A stretch of DNA of 64,000 nt, from contig CAWGKC010000014.1 in the NCBI GenBank assembly GCA_963823105.1, positions 62,001-126,000 on the forward strand. Direction: 5' to 3'. The DNA comes from JAJYKC01 sp963823105 (GTDB lineage Bacteria > Acidobacteriota > Terriglobia > Bryobacterales > Bryobacteraceae). The notes under the pieces were generated by a model. It saw only the letters and a program-made list of their open reading frames with translations, had not been told where the DNA came from and searched no databases. A program made the translations under genes and the position numbers. Positions 11,364 to 20,463 of the stretch are shown here, in pieces; position 1 is the first letter of the stretch, and each line of letters starts with the position of its first letter.

Positions 11364-11414
11364 TGCGGGACGGACTCACGCTTGGGACGCGGATGCGTCT
11401 AAAATAGAGAGTTC

Positions 11415-12191
11415 ATGGCACAACTCTTGTCTGGCAAGAGCGCGCTCATCCTGGGCGTGGCGAACAAGTGGAGTCTTGCGTATGCGATCGCTCAAGCTTA
11501 CCGCCGCGAGGGAGCGCGCGTGCTGTTGACTTACCAAGGCGATCGGCAGCGGCAAGCGGTGGAAGAAATGGGAGCGGAGATCGGCGCGGAGAAGGTTTTC
11601 GCCTGCGACGTGAGCCAGGACGCGGAGCTGGAGATCCTGCAGGAAACGCTTCGAGGAACGGTGGAGCGCCTGGATACGGTGGTCCACAGCATCGCCTTCG
11701 CCAATCGCGAGGATCTGGGCCGGCCGTTTGTCGAGACTTCGCGGGCGGGGTATTTGCTGGCGCAGGAAGTGAGCGCGTATTCGCTGGTGGCGGTGGCGCG
11801 GGCGGCGGCCCCTTTGATGACGCAAGGAGGATCGCTCTTGACGTTGAGCTATCTGGGCGCGACGCGGGTGGTGGAAAATTATAATGTAATGGGCGTGGCG
11901 AAGGCGGCGCTGGAGGCGGCGGTGCGGTATCTGGCGGCCGACCTGGGACCGGCCGGGATTCGCGTGAACGCGATCTCCGCGGGGCCGGTGAAGACCGCTT
12001 CGGCCCGCGGCATTCGGGATTTTTCCAAGGTTTTGGACGGCGTGGCCAGGTTGTCGCCGCTGCGGCGCAACACCGACCCGGCGGAAGTGGCCGACGCGGC
12101 CGTGTTCCTGGCGAGCGATTTGAGCCGGGGCGTGACGGCGAACGTGATGTTCGTCGACTGCGGCTTCCAGGCGATGGGCCTGGCGCATTGA
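11415..12191 (+). CDS. fabI: Enoyl-[acyl-carrier-protein] reductase (NADH) FabI
   Basis: FabI reduces the enoyl-ACP double bond in the last step of each fatty-acid elongation cycle. The 258-residue protein is an atypical short-chain dehydrogenase with ILGVANKWSLAYAIA for cofactor binding, the paired tyrosines Y146 and Y156 and catalytic K163 (YNVMGVAK). The C-terminal NAISAGPVKTASARGI segment is also typical. Its length is normal. It has a short gap to the upstream radical SAM gene and to the ABC ATPase downstream. Intact Y and K positions suggest an active enzyme. Confidence 0.96.
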   Translation: MAQLLSGKSALILGVANKWSLAYAIAQAYRREGARVLLTYQGDRQRQAVEEMGAEIGAEKVFACDVSQDAELEILQETLRGTVERLDTVVHSIAFANREDLGRPFVETSRAGYLLAQEVSAYSLVAVARAAAPLMTQGGSLLTLSYLGATRVVENYNVMGVAKAALEAAVRYLAADLGPAGIRVNAISAGPVKTASARGIRDFSKVLDGVARLSPLRRNTDPAEVADAAVFLASDLSRGVTANVMFVDCGFQAMGLAH

Positions 12192-12229
12192 CCGCGAGGC
12201 GCGGTGGTACGGAAGAAGAAAGATAAAAC

Positions 12230-13210
12230 ATGATTACGGTTCAAGGACTGAGCAAGAGATACGCCCGCACGGTGGCGGTGGACGACATATCGTTCGAAGT
12301 GGCGAAGGGGCAGATCGTGGGATTTCTGGGTCCGAACGGCGCCGGTAAGACGACGACGATGCGGATTCTCACCTGTTTTCTGCCGCCAACGTCGGGGACG
12401 GCGACGGTGGCCGGCTTCGACGTGATCGAACAGCCGATGGAGGTGAAGCGGCACATTGGTTATTTGCCCGAAACGCCGCCGGTGTATCCGGAGATGGAAG
12501 TAGCCGAGTATCTGGCCTTCGTCGGCAAGTTAAAAGGGTTGTCGGGGGCGATGGTCGGCAAGCGGGTGGACGAAGTCGCCGAGCGCTGCGCGGTGGCCGA
12601 CGTGAAACACAAGATCATCGGCAAGCTGTCGAAGGGGTACAGGCAGCGCGTCGGGCTGGCGCAGGCGATCATCCATAATCCGGATGTTTTGATTCTGGAC
12701 GAGCCGACGGCGGGTCTGGATCCGAAGCAGATCAACGAAACGCGCGATTTGATCAAGAGCCTGGCGGGCGACCACACGATTATTTTGAGCACGCACATCC
12801 TGCCCGAAGTGGAGCAGACATGCGAGCGGGTGGTGATCATCAGCAAGGGGAAGCTGGTGGCGACGGACTCGGTGCATAACCTGCAGAGCCGGGCACACGG
12901 CGCGGAGTCGATGATTGTCGAGGTGGCGGGGCGCGACGGCGCGGTGGAGGAAGGCGCGATCCGGCGGAAGCTGGAGCAGATCGCCGGCGTGAGCCGCGTG
13001 CTGGTGCGGGAAACGGCGGGCGATAGGTCGACATTCGAGGTGGAGAGCTTGAAAGACAAGTTTATTCGCGGAGACGTGGCGCGGGCGGTGGTGGAAGCGG
13101 GATGGAACTTGAACGAACTGCGAACGGCGTCGGTGAGCCTGGAGGAGATTTTCCTCCAGTTGACAGGCGGCGGCGAGGCGGCGTTGGAAACCGCGGGAGA
13201 CGGGCAATGA
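12230..13210 (+). CDS. ABC transporter ATPase, GldA/NatA type
   Basis: This 326-residue ATPase has Walker A GPNGAGKTTTM, the variant signature KLSKGYRQR typical of GldA/NatA-like exporters, and Walker B LILDEPTAGLDP followed by the switch histidine in LSTHILPE. A C-terminal domain of about 90 residues, as in GldA homologues, extends past the core. Its stop overlaps the start of the permease gene by ATGA, so the complex subunits are coupled. Together with the next three genes it forms a GldAFG/DUF4340 export system. Confidence 0.93.
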   Translation: MITVQGLSKRYARTVAVDDISFEVAKGQIVGFLGPNGAGKTTTMRILTCFLPPTSGTATVAGFDVIEQPMEVKRHIGYLPETPPVYPEMEVAEYLAFVGKLKGLSGAMVGKRVDEVAERCAVADVKHKIIGKLSKGYRQRVGLAQAIIHNPDVLILDEPTAGLDPKQINETRDLIKSLAGDHTIILSTHILPEVEQTCERVVIISKGKLVATDSVHNLQSRAHGAESMIVEVAGRDGAVEEGAIRRKLEQIAGVSRVLVRETAGDRSTFEVESLKDKFIRGDVARAVVEAGWNLNELRTASVSLEEIFLQLTGGGEAALETAGDGQ

Positions 13211-13974
13211 GAAACATCGGAATCATATTCAAGAAGGAAATGGACAGTTACTTCGTTTCGCCGGTGGCGTATCTGCTGCTGACGATGTTCGGGTTGATTT
13301 TCGGATTTTTCTTTTGGAACGCGGTGAATTACTTCGTGATCGTCGGGATCGAGTCGCAGATGCGCGGGCAGAGCTTCCCGATGAACGTGAACGAGCAGGT
13401 GATCCGGCCGCTGTTGTCGAACGTGAGCGTGGTGGGGCTGTTCTTCATTCCGATGATGACGATGCGCCTGTTCGCCGAAGAGAAGCGCTCGGGTACGATC
13501 GAGTTGCTGATCACCTCGCCCATCCGCGACATCGAAATTATTCTGGGCAAATGGCTGGCGGCGGTCGCGCTTTACGCCTGCATGTTGCTGTTCACGGCGG
13601 TGAACTTCGCGTTCCTGTTCCACTACGGCAATCCGGACTGGAGGCCGATGGCGATCGGGTATCTGGGGCTGCTGTTGCAGGCCGGGGGATTGCTGGCGCT
13701 CGGGACGCTGATTTCGACGATGACGAAGAATCAGATCATCGCCGGGGCGGCGACGTTCGGCGTCTGCCTGATCCTGTGGGTGCTGGAATGGGTGAGCGGC
13801 TACGAGACGGCGGCGTGGGCGAAGGTGCTGGCGTATCTTTCGGTGATTACCCATTTCGAATCGTTCGCCAAGGGCGTGATCGACACGAAGGATCTGGTGT
13901 TTTACGCTTCGATGATTTTTCTAGGGTTATTCCTGACGGCGCGCTCGATGGAATCCCTGCGGTGGAGGTCGTAA
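13207..13974 (+). CDS. ABC transporter permease, GldF-like
   Basis: The 255-residue membrane protein has six predicted helices and the ABC2 permease layout: a short basic N-terminus (RNIGIIFKKEMDSYF), then a large extracytoplasmic loop after helix 1 and the motif LFAEEKRSGTIELLITSP, which in this group precedes the pore helices. The start overlaps the ATPase stop, which supports the reading frame. It would be the membrane partner of the upstream ATPase. The exported substrate is not known for most homologues outside Bacteroidota. Confidence 0.93.
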   Translation: MRNIGIIFKKEMDSYFVSPVAYLLLTMFGLIFGFFFWNAVNYFVIVGIESQMRGQSFPMNVNEQVIRPLLSNVSVVGLFFIPMMTMRLFAEEKRSGTIELLITSPIRDIEIILGKWLAAVALYACMLLFTAVNFAFLFHYGNPDWRPMAIGYLGLLLQAGGLLALGTLISTMTKNQIIAGAATFGVCLILWVLEWVSGYETAAWAKVLAYLSVITHFESFAKGVIDTKDLVFYASMIFLGLFLTARSMESLRWRS

Positions 13975-13981
13975 GAGGACG

Positions 13982-15343
13982 ATGAATAAGAGACAGACCC
14001 GTTACGCCGCCTACGCGAGCACATATGTAATCGTCATCGTGACGATTCTAGCGGTGGCGAATATTCTGGCGGACCGTTACAACAAGAGTTACGATTCGAC
14101 CGCTAATAAGCGCTTCAGCCTATCGGACCAGACCAAGAAACTGGTGGGGGGGTTGAAGGGCGATTTGAAGATCACTTACTTCGACCAGGTGGATGGTTTC
14201 CACACGGCGAAAGACATGCTGGACCGGTATTCGAACTTGTCGCCGAAGGTGCATGTGGCCTACATCGACGTTCTGAAGAATCCGCAAATGGCGCGCTCTT
14301 ACGGCATAAAAAGCACGGGCACGGCGGTGGTGGAAGTGGGCGCCAAGAGGGAAGAGGCCAAGAGCGTGACGGAGGAGGGGATTACCGGCGCATTGGTTCG
14401 GGTTTTGAAGGGCGGGCAGCGGACGGTGTGCGTGGTGAACGGCAACGGCGAGCACCAGATCGACGACGACGGCAATAATGGATTTTCGGCGTTCAAGGAA
14501 GTGCTCCAGCGCGACGATTACCAGTCGAAGACCATTAACTTACTCCAAACGGCCGCCGTTCCGGCCGACTGCACGGTGGTGACGGTGGCGGGTCCGGTGA
14601 CGGATTACCCGGAGCCGGAAGTGAAGGCGATCCAGACTTATGTCGAGAACGGCGGCCGGGCGATGATTTTGCTGGACCCGCCCCTCAAAGAGAAACGGAC
14701 GGACATCAGCGATAACGCGAAGCTGACCGATGTGCTGTCCGGCTGGGGCGTTACGGTAAACAAGGATCTGATTCTGGATCAAAATCCGATCGGACAATTG
14801 GCCGGGTTGGGCCCGGAAGTTCCGCTGGTGACCAGTTACGAGTCGCAGCCGATCGTGAGTCCGATGAAGGGAATGGCGACGGGATTTCCGCTGGCGCGAT
14901 CGTTGACGGTTCAAAGCGGGGCGAAGACAAGCGTGGAGAAGCTATTCAGTTCCTCCGAGGGCAGTTTCGCGACAACGGGGCTTGGGCCGGGGGAGATCGT
15001 GCTCGATCCAACCAAGGACAAGAAAGGGCCCTTCACAATGGCGGCTGCCGCGACATATACCACCGGTAAGCCGAACAGCCAGGGCCGCGCGGTGGTAGTG
15101 GGAAATTCCGCGTGGGCGGCGAATAGTTTTATCAAGTTCAACGGAAATCGCGACCTGTTATTGAACATGATGAACTGGCTGTCGTCGGACGAGGATTTGA
15201 TTTCGATCCGGCCGGTGGAGCCGGAGGACCGGAGGTTGACGCTGAACCGCGCGCAAATGAACACGGTGCGGCTAACCAGCCAGTTCCTGCTGCCACTGCT
15301 GATCGTGGCTGCGGGCATTTCCGTGTGGGCGCGGAGGAGATAG
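13982..15343 (+). CDS. GldG-like ABC-associated membrane protein
   Basis: The 453-residue protein has one N-terminal helix (about residues 12-33), a large extracytoplasmic part of the GldG/DUF7088 type (FSLSDQTKKLVGGLKGDLKI at its start, then a ThuA-like alpha/beta domain with ILLDPPLKE) and a C-terminal helix ending in basic residues. This anchors a periplasmic domain to the GldA/GldF exporter. It follows the permease by seven bases and precedes a DUF4340 gene by four, so all four genes are one operon. GldG is needed for gliding in Bacteroidota, but no other gliding gene is seen here, and the role may be different. Confidence 0.9.
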   Translation: MNKRQTRYAAYASTYVIVIVTILAVANILADRYNKSYDSTANKRFSLSDQTKKLVGGLKGDLKITYFDQVDGFHTAKDMLDRYSNLSPKVHVAYIDVLKNPQMARSYGIKSTGTAVVEVGAKREEAKSVTEEGITGALVRVLKGGQRTVCVVNGNGEHQIDDDGNNGFSAFKEVLQRDDYQSKTINLLQTAAVPADCTVVTVAGPVTDYPEPEVKAIQTYVENGGRAMILLDPPLKEKRTDISDNAKLTDVLSGWGVTVNKDLILDQNPIGQLAGLGPEVPLVTSYESQPIVSPMKGMATGFPLARSLTVQSGAKTSVEKLFSSSEGSFATTGLGPGEIVLDPTKDKKGPFTMAAAATYTTGKPNSQGRAVVVGNSAWAANSFIKFNGNRDLLLNMMNWLSSDEDLISIRPVEPEDRRLTLNRAQMNTVRLTSQFLLPLLIVAAGISVWARRR

Positions 15344-15347
15344 CGCG

Positions 15348-16676
15348 GTGCGGATTCGAGGACTGCTGATCGCCGCCGTCGTGCTGGCCGCTTTAACCGG
15401 AGGATTATGGTGGTCGAACAAAAAGAAAGCCGCCGAGGACGCGAAGGCGCCGGCGGATACGACGACCAAAGTAGTGCAGGTGGCGCAGGGAGACGTGGTC
15501 AAGATCGAGATCGCCAAGAAAGGCTCCGAAACCGTGACGCTGGAGAAGAACGGGGCGGGCCAGTGGCGCATCACGGCTCCCAAAGAATACGGAGCGGATC
15601 AGGACACGGTGAATTCTTTTCTAGCCGCGCTTTCTCCGTTGACGGCGGACAAGGTAGTCGAGGAGAAGGCGGCCGACTTGAGCCAGTACGGCCTCAAAGA
15701 TCCCGCGCTGGTAGTGACGGTCACGACGAAAAATGGAAAGAGCGTCAAGATAGGCGCGGGAGACGATGTGCCGACGGGCGGGGGAACGTTTGTCGATGTG
15801 GACGGCGGGCCGAAGGTGTTCACCATCGCGACGGTGACCAAGGGCGGCATGGACAAAACCGTGAACGATCTGCGCGACAAGCGCTTGCTGACCTTCGATT
15901 CGGGCAAGTTGACACGGGTGGAGCTTTCGGCGAAGGGGCAGAACGTCGAATTCGGCAAGAATAATCAGAACGAGTGGCAGATTCTGCAACCGAAGCCGCT
16001 GCGAGCCGATGGGTTGCAGGTGGAGGAGCTGATTCGGAAGTTGAAGGAGGCGCAGATGGATCTTACCGTCTCCTCCGACGACGCCAAGAAGGCCGCGGCG
16101 GCCTTCGCCACCGGGACGATTGTCGGGACCGCGAAAACGACCGACGCCAATGGAAGCCAGACGCTGCAGGTGAAGAAGGACAAGGGCGGGACTTACTATG
16201 CCAAGTCCAGCGTGGCGGATGGCGTATACAAGGTGTCGAGCGACCTGGGCACGGGCCTGGATAAGAGCCTGGACGATTTCCGCAACAAGAAACTGTTCGA
16301 CTTCGGGTTTAACGAGCCGACGAAGGTGCAGATTCAGGACGGCGCGAAGAGCTACGACTTCACGCGCGCCGGCGAGAACTGGATGTCGGCGGGGAAGAAG
16401 ATGGACAACGTCAGCGTGCAGGCGCTGCTCGATAAGCTGCGCGATTTGCAGGCGGAAAAGTTCGCCGAGAACGGATACGGAACGGTGGCGATGGATATTA
16501 CCGTGGTGTCGAACGACGGCAAGACGACGGACAAGGTGGGGCTGACGGCGGCGGCAGATAAATATATCGCCAAGCGCGAGAACGAGCCGTCGCTCTATGT
16601 AATCGACGGGAAAACGGTGAAGGACATCGAGCGCGCGGCGACAGACGTGAAGCCGGCCGTCGAGAAGAAGAAGTAG
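15348..16676 (+). CDS. DUF4340-domain protein of the Gld-like operon
   Basis: The 442-residue protein begins at a GTG, has an N-terminal membrane helix (about residues 4-21) with a lysine-rich stretch after it and then repeated DUF4340 modules, each with the pattern of short beta-strands ending in LADLRDK-like or DDFRNKKLFDFG turns. DUF4340 proteins regularly sit after GldG in ABC operons, and are thought to be periplasmic partners of unknown function. The position and helix place the bulk of the protein outside the cytoplasm. No enzyme motif was recognised. Confidence 0.88.
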   Translation: MRIRGLLIAAVVLAALTGGLWWSNKKKAAEDAKAPADTTTKVVQVAQGDVVKIEIAKKGSETVTLEKNGAGQWRITAPKEYGADQDTVNSFLAALSPLTADKVVEEKAADLSQYGLKDPALVVTVTTKNGKSVKIGAGDDVPTGGGTFVDVDGGPKVFTIATVTKGGMDKTVNDLRDKRLLTFDSGKLTRVELSAKGQNVEFGKNNQNEWQILQPKPLRADGLQVEELIRKLKEAQMDLTVSSDDAKKAAAAFATGTIVGTAKTTDANGSQTLQVKKDKGGTYYAKSSVADGVYKVSSDLGTGLDKSLDDFRNKKLFDFGFNEPTKVQIQDGAKSYDFTRAGENWMSAGKKMDNVSVQALLDKLRDLQAEKFAENGYGTVAMDITVVSNDGKTTDKVGLTAAADKYIAKRENEPSLYVIDGKTVKDIERAATDVKPAVEKKK

Positions 16677-16697
16677 CCGCCGGGAAAGGATATCAAC

Positions 16698-18041
16698 CTG
16701 ACCGGACTCATCGCGGATCTTTATCAGATCACCATGGCGGGCGGGTATTTCGCCACCGGCAAGGGGCAGGAGCGGGCGAGCTTCGAGCTGTTCTTCCGCC
16801 GGCTGCCGCGCTACAGAAATTTCGTGATCGCCGCCGGGTTGGCGCAGGCGGCGGAGTATCTTCTGAATCTGCGTTTCACGCGGGAAGAAGTGGACTACCT
16901 GCGCGGGCTGCCGCAATTTTCGCGCGTGCCCGAGGAATTCTTCGGATGGCTGCTGAAGTTTCGCTTCACCGGCGACGTGTTCGCGATCCCGGAGGGGACG
17001 CCGGTGTTTCCGGAGGAGCCGTTATTGACGGTTTGCGCGCCGTTGATGGAGGCGCAGATCGTCGAGACGTATTTGCTTTCGATGATCGGGTTTCAATCGC
17101 TGATCGCGACGAAGGCGGCGCGGGTGGTTGAGGCGGCGGGCGGCAAGGATGTGGTGGAGTTCGGCGGGCGGCGGGCGCATTCACCGCAAGCGGGAGTGCT
17201 TGCGGGCAGAGCGGCTTACATCGGAGGCTGCGCCGGGACGAGCAGCACCGAGTGCGGATTCCGCTACGGCGTCCCCGTCTTCGGAACGGCGGCCCATTCG
17301 TGGATGCTCTCGTTTGAGAACGAGCGGAAAGCTTACGAGAAGCTGCAGGAGTTGCTGGGCGAACGGACGGTTTATTTAATCGACACCTACGATACGGTGG
17401 AGGGGGCGAAACTCGCGGCGTCGCTGGGGCGTCCGATGTGGGGAGTGCGGCTGGATAGCGGGAATTTGCTGGAGCTTTCGCGAACGGTGCGCGGGATCCT
17501 GGACGAGGCGGGGTTGCCGGAGGCGCGCATTATGGCGACCAGCGATCTGAACGAATACCGCATTCTGGAGTTCACGGCGGCGGGAGCGCCCATCGACGCC
17601 TACGGCGTGGGAACGGACTTGGCGACCTCGGCCGATTCGCCGAATATCGGCGTAGTGTATAAGCTGGTGGAACTCGAGGAGAACGGAGGGAAGCGCTATA
17701 CGGCGAAGTTTAGCGAGGACAAGCTTACGCTGCCCGGGACGAAGCAGGTGTTCCGATTCGCCCGGCACGATGTGATCGCCTGCGCGAACGAATGCCTGGG
17801 TTGCGAGCCGGAGGACGAGGCGGGGCGGGCGTTGTCGCAGCCCGCGATTTTGAATGGAGAACTGGTGGAAGATTTGCCTTCGCCGGCGATGGCGCGGGCG
17901 CGGGCGCGCGAAGAAGTGAAGAAGCTGCCGGGCACGGTGCGGAGCCTGTTTGAGACACAGGAGCCGTACCGCGTCGAACGAAGCGACGATCTGATGGCGC
18001 TTTTCGCGCGGGTGCGCGGGCGGACGAGGACGCGGGCGTGA
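16698..18041 (+). CDS. pncB: Nicotinate phosphoribosyltransferase, probable CTG start
   Basis: The enzyme joins nicotinate and PRPP to give nicotinate mononucleotide in NAD salvage. Recognisable blocks are EFGGRRAHSP, GTSSTECGFRYGVPVFGTAAHSW, GVRLDSGNL, ATSDLNEYRI and YGVGTDLATSAD. The first usual start codon is ATG 16734, but that would delete the conserved LTGLIADLYQIT block used for nicotinate binding. This block is encoded in frame directly upstream, no ATG, GTG or TTG lies between it and the in-frame stop at 16674, and a CTG at 16698 has AAAGGA seven bases before it. I therefore propose a CTG start. The stop overlaps the next gene by GTGA, giving a salvage pair. Confidence 0.9.
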   Translation: MTGLIADLYQITMAGGYFATGKGQERASFELFFRRLPRYRNFVIAAGLAQAAEYLLNLRFTREEVDYLRGLPQFSRVPEEFFGWLLKFRFTGDVFAIPEGTPVFPEEPLLTVCAPLMEAQIVETYLLSMIGFQSLIATKAARVVEAAGGKDVVEFGGRRAHSPQAGVLAGRAAYIGGCAGTSSTECGFRYGVPVFGTAAHSWMLSFENERKAYEKLQELLGERTVYLIDTYDTVEGAKLAASLGRPMWGVRLDSGNLLELSRTVRGILDEAGLPEARIMATSDLNEYRILEFTAAGAPIDAYGVGTDLATSADSPNIGVVYKLVELEENGGKRYTAKFSEDKLTLPGTKQVFRFARHDVIACANECLGCEPEDEAGRALSQPAILNGELVEDLPSPAMARARAREEVKKLPGTVRSLFETQEPYRVERSDDLMALFARVRGRTRTRA

Positions 18042-18619
18042 GGACGATTTTTTTCGACGTCGATACCCAGCTCGATTTCGTTTGTCCGGCGGGAGCGTTG
18101 TACGCACCGCGCGCGGAGGCGCTGATTCCCGCGATCGCCGCCCTGAACCGGCGCGCCGCGGAGCGGGGCGAGACGGTGATATCGACGATGGACGCGCATG
18201 CCGAGGACGATGTGGAATTTCGCACATGGCCGCATCACTGCGTGGCCGGAACGCTGGGCCAGCGGAAGGCGGCGGCGACGCTGCTGAACAGAAGGGCCGT
18301 CGCCGCAAACGGCGGGGAGCGCCCGGACGTCCGGGGCGCGGAGCAAATTCTGGTAGAAAAACAGACCATCGACGCTTTCGATAACCGGCATCTGGCGGCG
18401 CTGCTCGCGGATCTGAAGGCCGGGCGGTTCGTCGTCTACGGAGTTGTCACGGAGGTTTGCGTGCGTCGCGCGGCGTGGGGACTGTTAAAAACAGGGGCGC
18501 GAGTGGAGATTGTGGAGGACGCGGTGGGCCATCTGAACGCCGAGGATGGACGGAGAACGCTGCGCGATTTCGCCGACGCCGGAGGCTATGTGGTTTCGGC
18601 CGCGGACATTTTGAACTGA
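18038..18619 (+). CDS. Nicotinamidase-like cysteine hydrolase
   Basis: This 193-residue isochorismatase-fold protein has the triad expected for nicotinamidases: D9 (FDVDTQLDF), K108 (VEKQTIDAF) and nucleophile C141 (GVVTEVCVRRAA). A metal-binding D52/H54 pair lies in STMDAHAEDD. It would convert nicotinamide to nicotinate, the substrate of the enzyme encoded just upstream, with which its GTG start overlaps by four bases. Other family members act on unrelated amides, but this pairing makes NAD salvage the simplest reading. The 3' end overlaps the convergent MBL gene by 34 bases. Confidence 0.88.
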   Translation: MRTIFFDVDTQLDFVCPAGALYAPRAEALIPAIAALNRRAAERGETVISTMDAHAEDDVEFRTWPHHCVAGTLGQRKAAATLLNRRAVAANGGERPDVRGAEQILVEKQTIDAFDNRHLAALLADLKAGRFVVYGVVTEVCVRRAAWGLLKTGARVEIVEDAVGHLNAEDGRRTLRDFADAGGYVVSAADILN

Positions 18620-19572
18620 GCTTTCGCGAGGCTCCAGAGGAGCGCGCCATCGCGAGGTTCGGAGCCGAGTACGCCGCCGCGCTGCATGTGATCGAGATGG
18701 GCGAGGATTTCGAGCACGGCGAAGTGGTGGTGGAGGGGGCTGAGTTCACGGCGCCAAAGATGGAGGGTGAGTTGGTGCGCGGTCATGGCTCCGGCGGCGA
18801 GCGCGCCGCGGATGCCGGCGCAGCGTTCCTCGTGGTGGCCGATGGTTTGATTCACCCAGGCGCGATGGCCGGTGAAGGGATGGCCGTGGGAAGGCAGAAC
18901 GGTTTCGATATCCATGCGCTGAAGGGCGCGGAGCGAATCGAGATAGCGGCCCAGGGCGTCGCCATCGGGTTCCCACGAGATATTGGGGGTGATGCGCTCG
19001 AGCATTTGATCGCCGGAGAAGATCAGGCGGCGCTCTCGCTGATAGAGGCAGAGATGGCCGGGCGAGTGGCCGGGCGTCCAGATAAATTCCAGTGTTCCGA
19101 TGGCGGTTTCAACGGAGGCGCCGTCTTCGACGAGGCGGTCCGGGCGGAGGAGATCGAAGCTGGGGCGGAGACCGGAAAAAACGCGCGTCATTCGCGCCTG
19201 CATCTCTTCTGGGACGCCGGCGAGCGTGAGGGCGTGGAGTTGCCGTGGTGCGTGGCGTTCGGGATCGGCGTACACCTCCAGACGGCGAAGTTCCTCGCGG
19301 TGCATCCATAGCGGCGCGCCGGAAAGCTTCACGACGCGGGAGGCGAGGCCGGCGTGATCGGGATGGACGTGGGTGATTACGATCAGGCGGACGTCGCGCC
19401 AGCCCGCGCCGGCCGTTTCGATCCCGCGTTGCAGCGCGTCGAAGCACTCCGGAGTGCCGATGCCCGAGTCGAGCAGAAGCCAGCCTTCCGGCAGAGGGAT
19501 GAGATAGGCGTTGACGGTTTCCAGTTCCCACGGCAGCGGCAGTTCGATGGGGACGACGCCGGGCGGGATCAA
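18586..19572 (-). CDS. MBL-fold metallohydrolase
   Basis: The 328-residue protein has the metallo-beta-lactamase fold with HVHPDH (68-73), a later GHSPGHLCL and SGDQMLERI, and SHGHPF. The set binds two metal ions. A roughly 80-residue C-terminal helical part is shared with LACTB2-like and related hydrolases, but the substrate is open. The start is a TTG whose bases overlap the lipA stop (TTGA), which argues for translational coupling to lipoate synthesis. Neither a beta-lactamase nor a glyoxalase role is implied by the motifs alone. Confidence 0.85.
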   Translation of the reverse strand: MIPPGVVPIELPLPWELETVNAYLIPLPEGWLLLDSGIGTPECFDALQRGIETAGAGWRDVRLIVITHVHPDHAGLASRVVKLSGAPLWMHREELRRLEVYADPERHAPRQLHALTLAGVPEEMQARMTRVFSGLRPSFDLLRPDRLVEDGASVETAIGTLEFIWTPGHSPGHLCLYQRERRLIFSGDQMLERITPNISWEPDGDALGRYLDSLRALQRMDIETVLPSHGHPFTGHRAWVNQTIGHHEERCAGIRGALAAGAMTAHQLTLHLWRRELSPLHHHFAVLEILAHLDHMQRGGVLGSEPRDGALLWSLAKAQFKMSAAETT

Positions 19573-20462
19573 GAGGCGCAGCGGCCTTCGCTCACCGCAT
19601 CGTGGGCGTGGTAGGAGCTGCGGACCAGCGGGCCGGACTCGACATGCGAGAAGCCCATCTCGTACCCGGCGATTTTGAGCGCGTCGAACTCCTCGCGGGA
19701 TACGTAACGGAAGATGGGCAGATGCTTAGGCGAAGGCCGCAGATACTGGCCGAGGGTGAGGATGTCCACCCGGTGCGCGCGGAGATCGCGCATTACCTGG
19801 CGCACCTCGTCGAGAGTTTCGCCTAGGCCGAGCATGAGGCCGGACTTGGTGGGGACGAGCGGCCGGATGCGCTTGGCGTAGGCGAGCATGTCGAGAGAAC
19901 GCTCATAGCGCGCGCCCAGACGCACCTGGCGGTAGAGACGGGGCACGGTTTCCGTATTGTGGTTCAAGACATCGGGGTGGGCGTTCATGACAGTCTCCAT
20001 CGCCGAGTGGACGCCTTGAAAATCGGGGACAAGGACCTCCACTTTGCAGCCGGGAATGCGTTCGCGGATGGCTTCGATGGTGAGGGCGAACAATTCCGCG
20101 CCGCCGTCCTTGCGGTCGTCCCGGTTGACGCTGGTGACGACGGCGTACCGGAGGCCGAGGGATTCGCACGCTTCGGCGACGCGGCGCGGTTCGTCGTAAT
20201 CGACGGGCGAGGGCGCGCCTTTTTGGACCGCGCAGAAGCCGCAGCGGCGGGTGCAAAAATTCCCGAGAATCATGAACGTCGCGGTGCCGTGGTTCCAGCA
20301 CTCGCCGGCATTGGGGCAGGCGGCGCTCTCGCAGACGGTGTGGAGGTTGAGCCGCTCGACGAGTTCCTTCAACCGGCGGTAATTGCCGCCCACGGGCGCG
20401 GGAGCGCGGAGCCAGGCCGGGCGGGGCGGATTGTTTTCGATGCCGATGAGCACTGCTTTCAT
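19569..20462 (-). CDS. lipA: Lipoyl synthase LipA
   Basis: LipA inserts two sulfur atoms into protein-bound octanoyl groups. The 297-residue protein carries both iron-sulfur motifs: the auxiliary CESAACPNAGEC (CX4CX5C) and the radical SAM CTRRCGFC. The downstream YAVVTSVNRDD and the terminal EAGPLVRSSYHA-type block (here VESGPLVRSSYHAHD) are typical, with the last serine serving as auxiliary cluster ligand. The length is normal. It is transcribed after ftcD and overlaps the MBL gene. No lipB is visible in the window. Confidence 0.96.
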   Translation of the reverse strand: MKAVLIGIENNPPRPAWLRAPAPVGGNYRRLKELVERLNLHTVCESAACPNAGECWNHGTATFMILGNFCTRRCGFCAVQKGAPSPVDYDEPRRVAEACESLGLRYAVVTSVNRDDRKDGGAELFALTIEAIRERIPGCKVEVLVPDFQGVHSAMETVMNAHPDVLNHNTETVPRLYRQVRLGARYERSLDMLAYAKRIRPLVPTKSGLMLGLGETLDEVRQVMRDLRAHRVDILTLGQYLRPSPKHLPIFRYVSREEFDALKIAGYEMGFSHVESGPLVRSSYHAHDAVSEGRCAS

Positions 20463-20463
20463 T

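Noticed and set aside
18457..19311. Plus-strand 284-residue frame over the MBL gene
   Set aside because: Antisense to HVHPDH and other MBL motifs; GC-rich codon bias keeps the frame open by chance.
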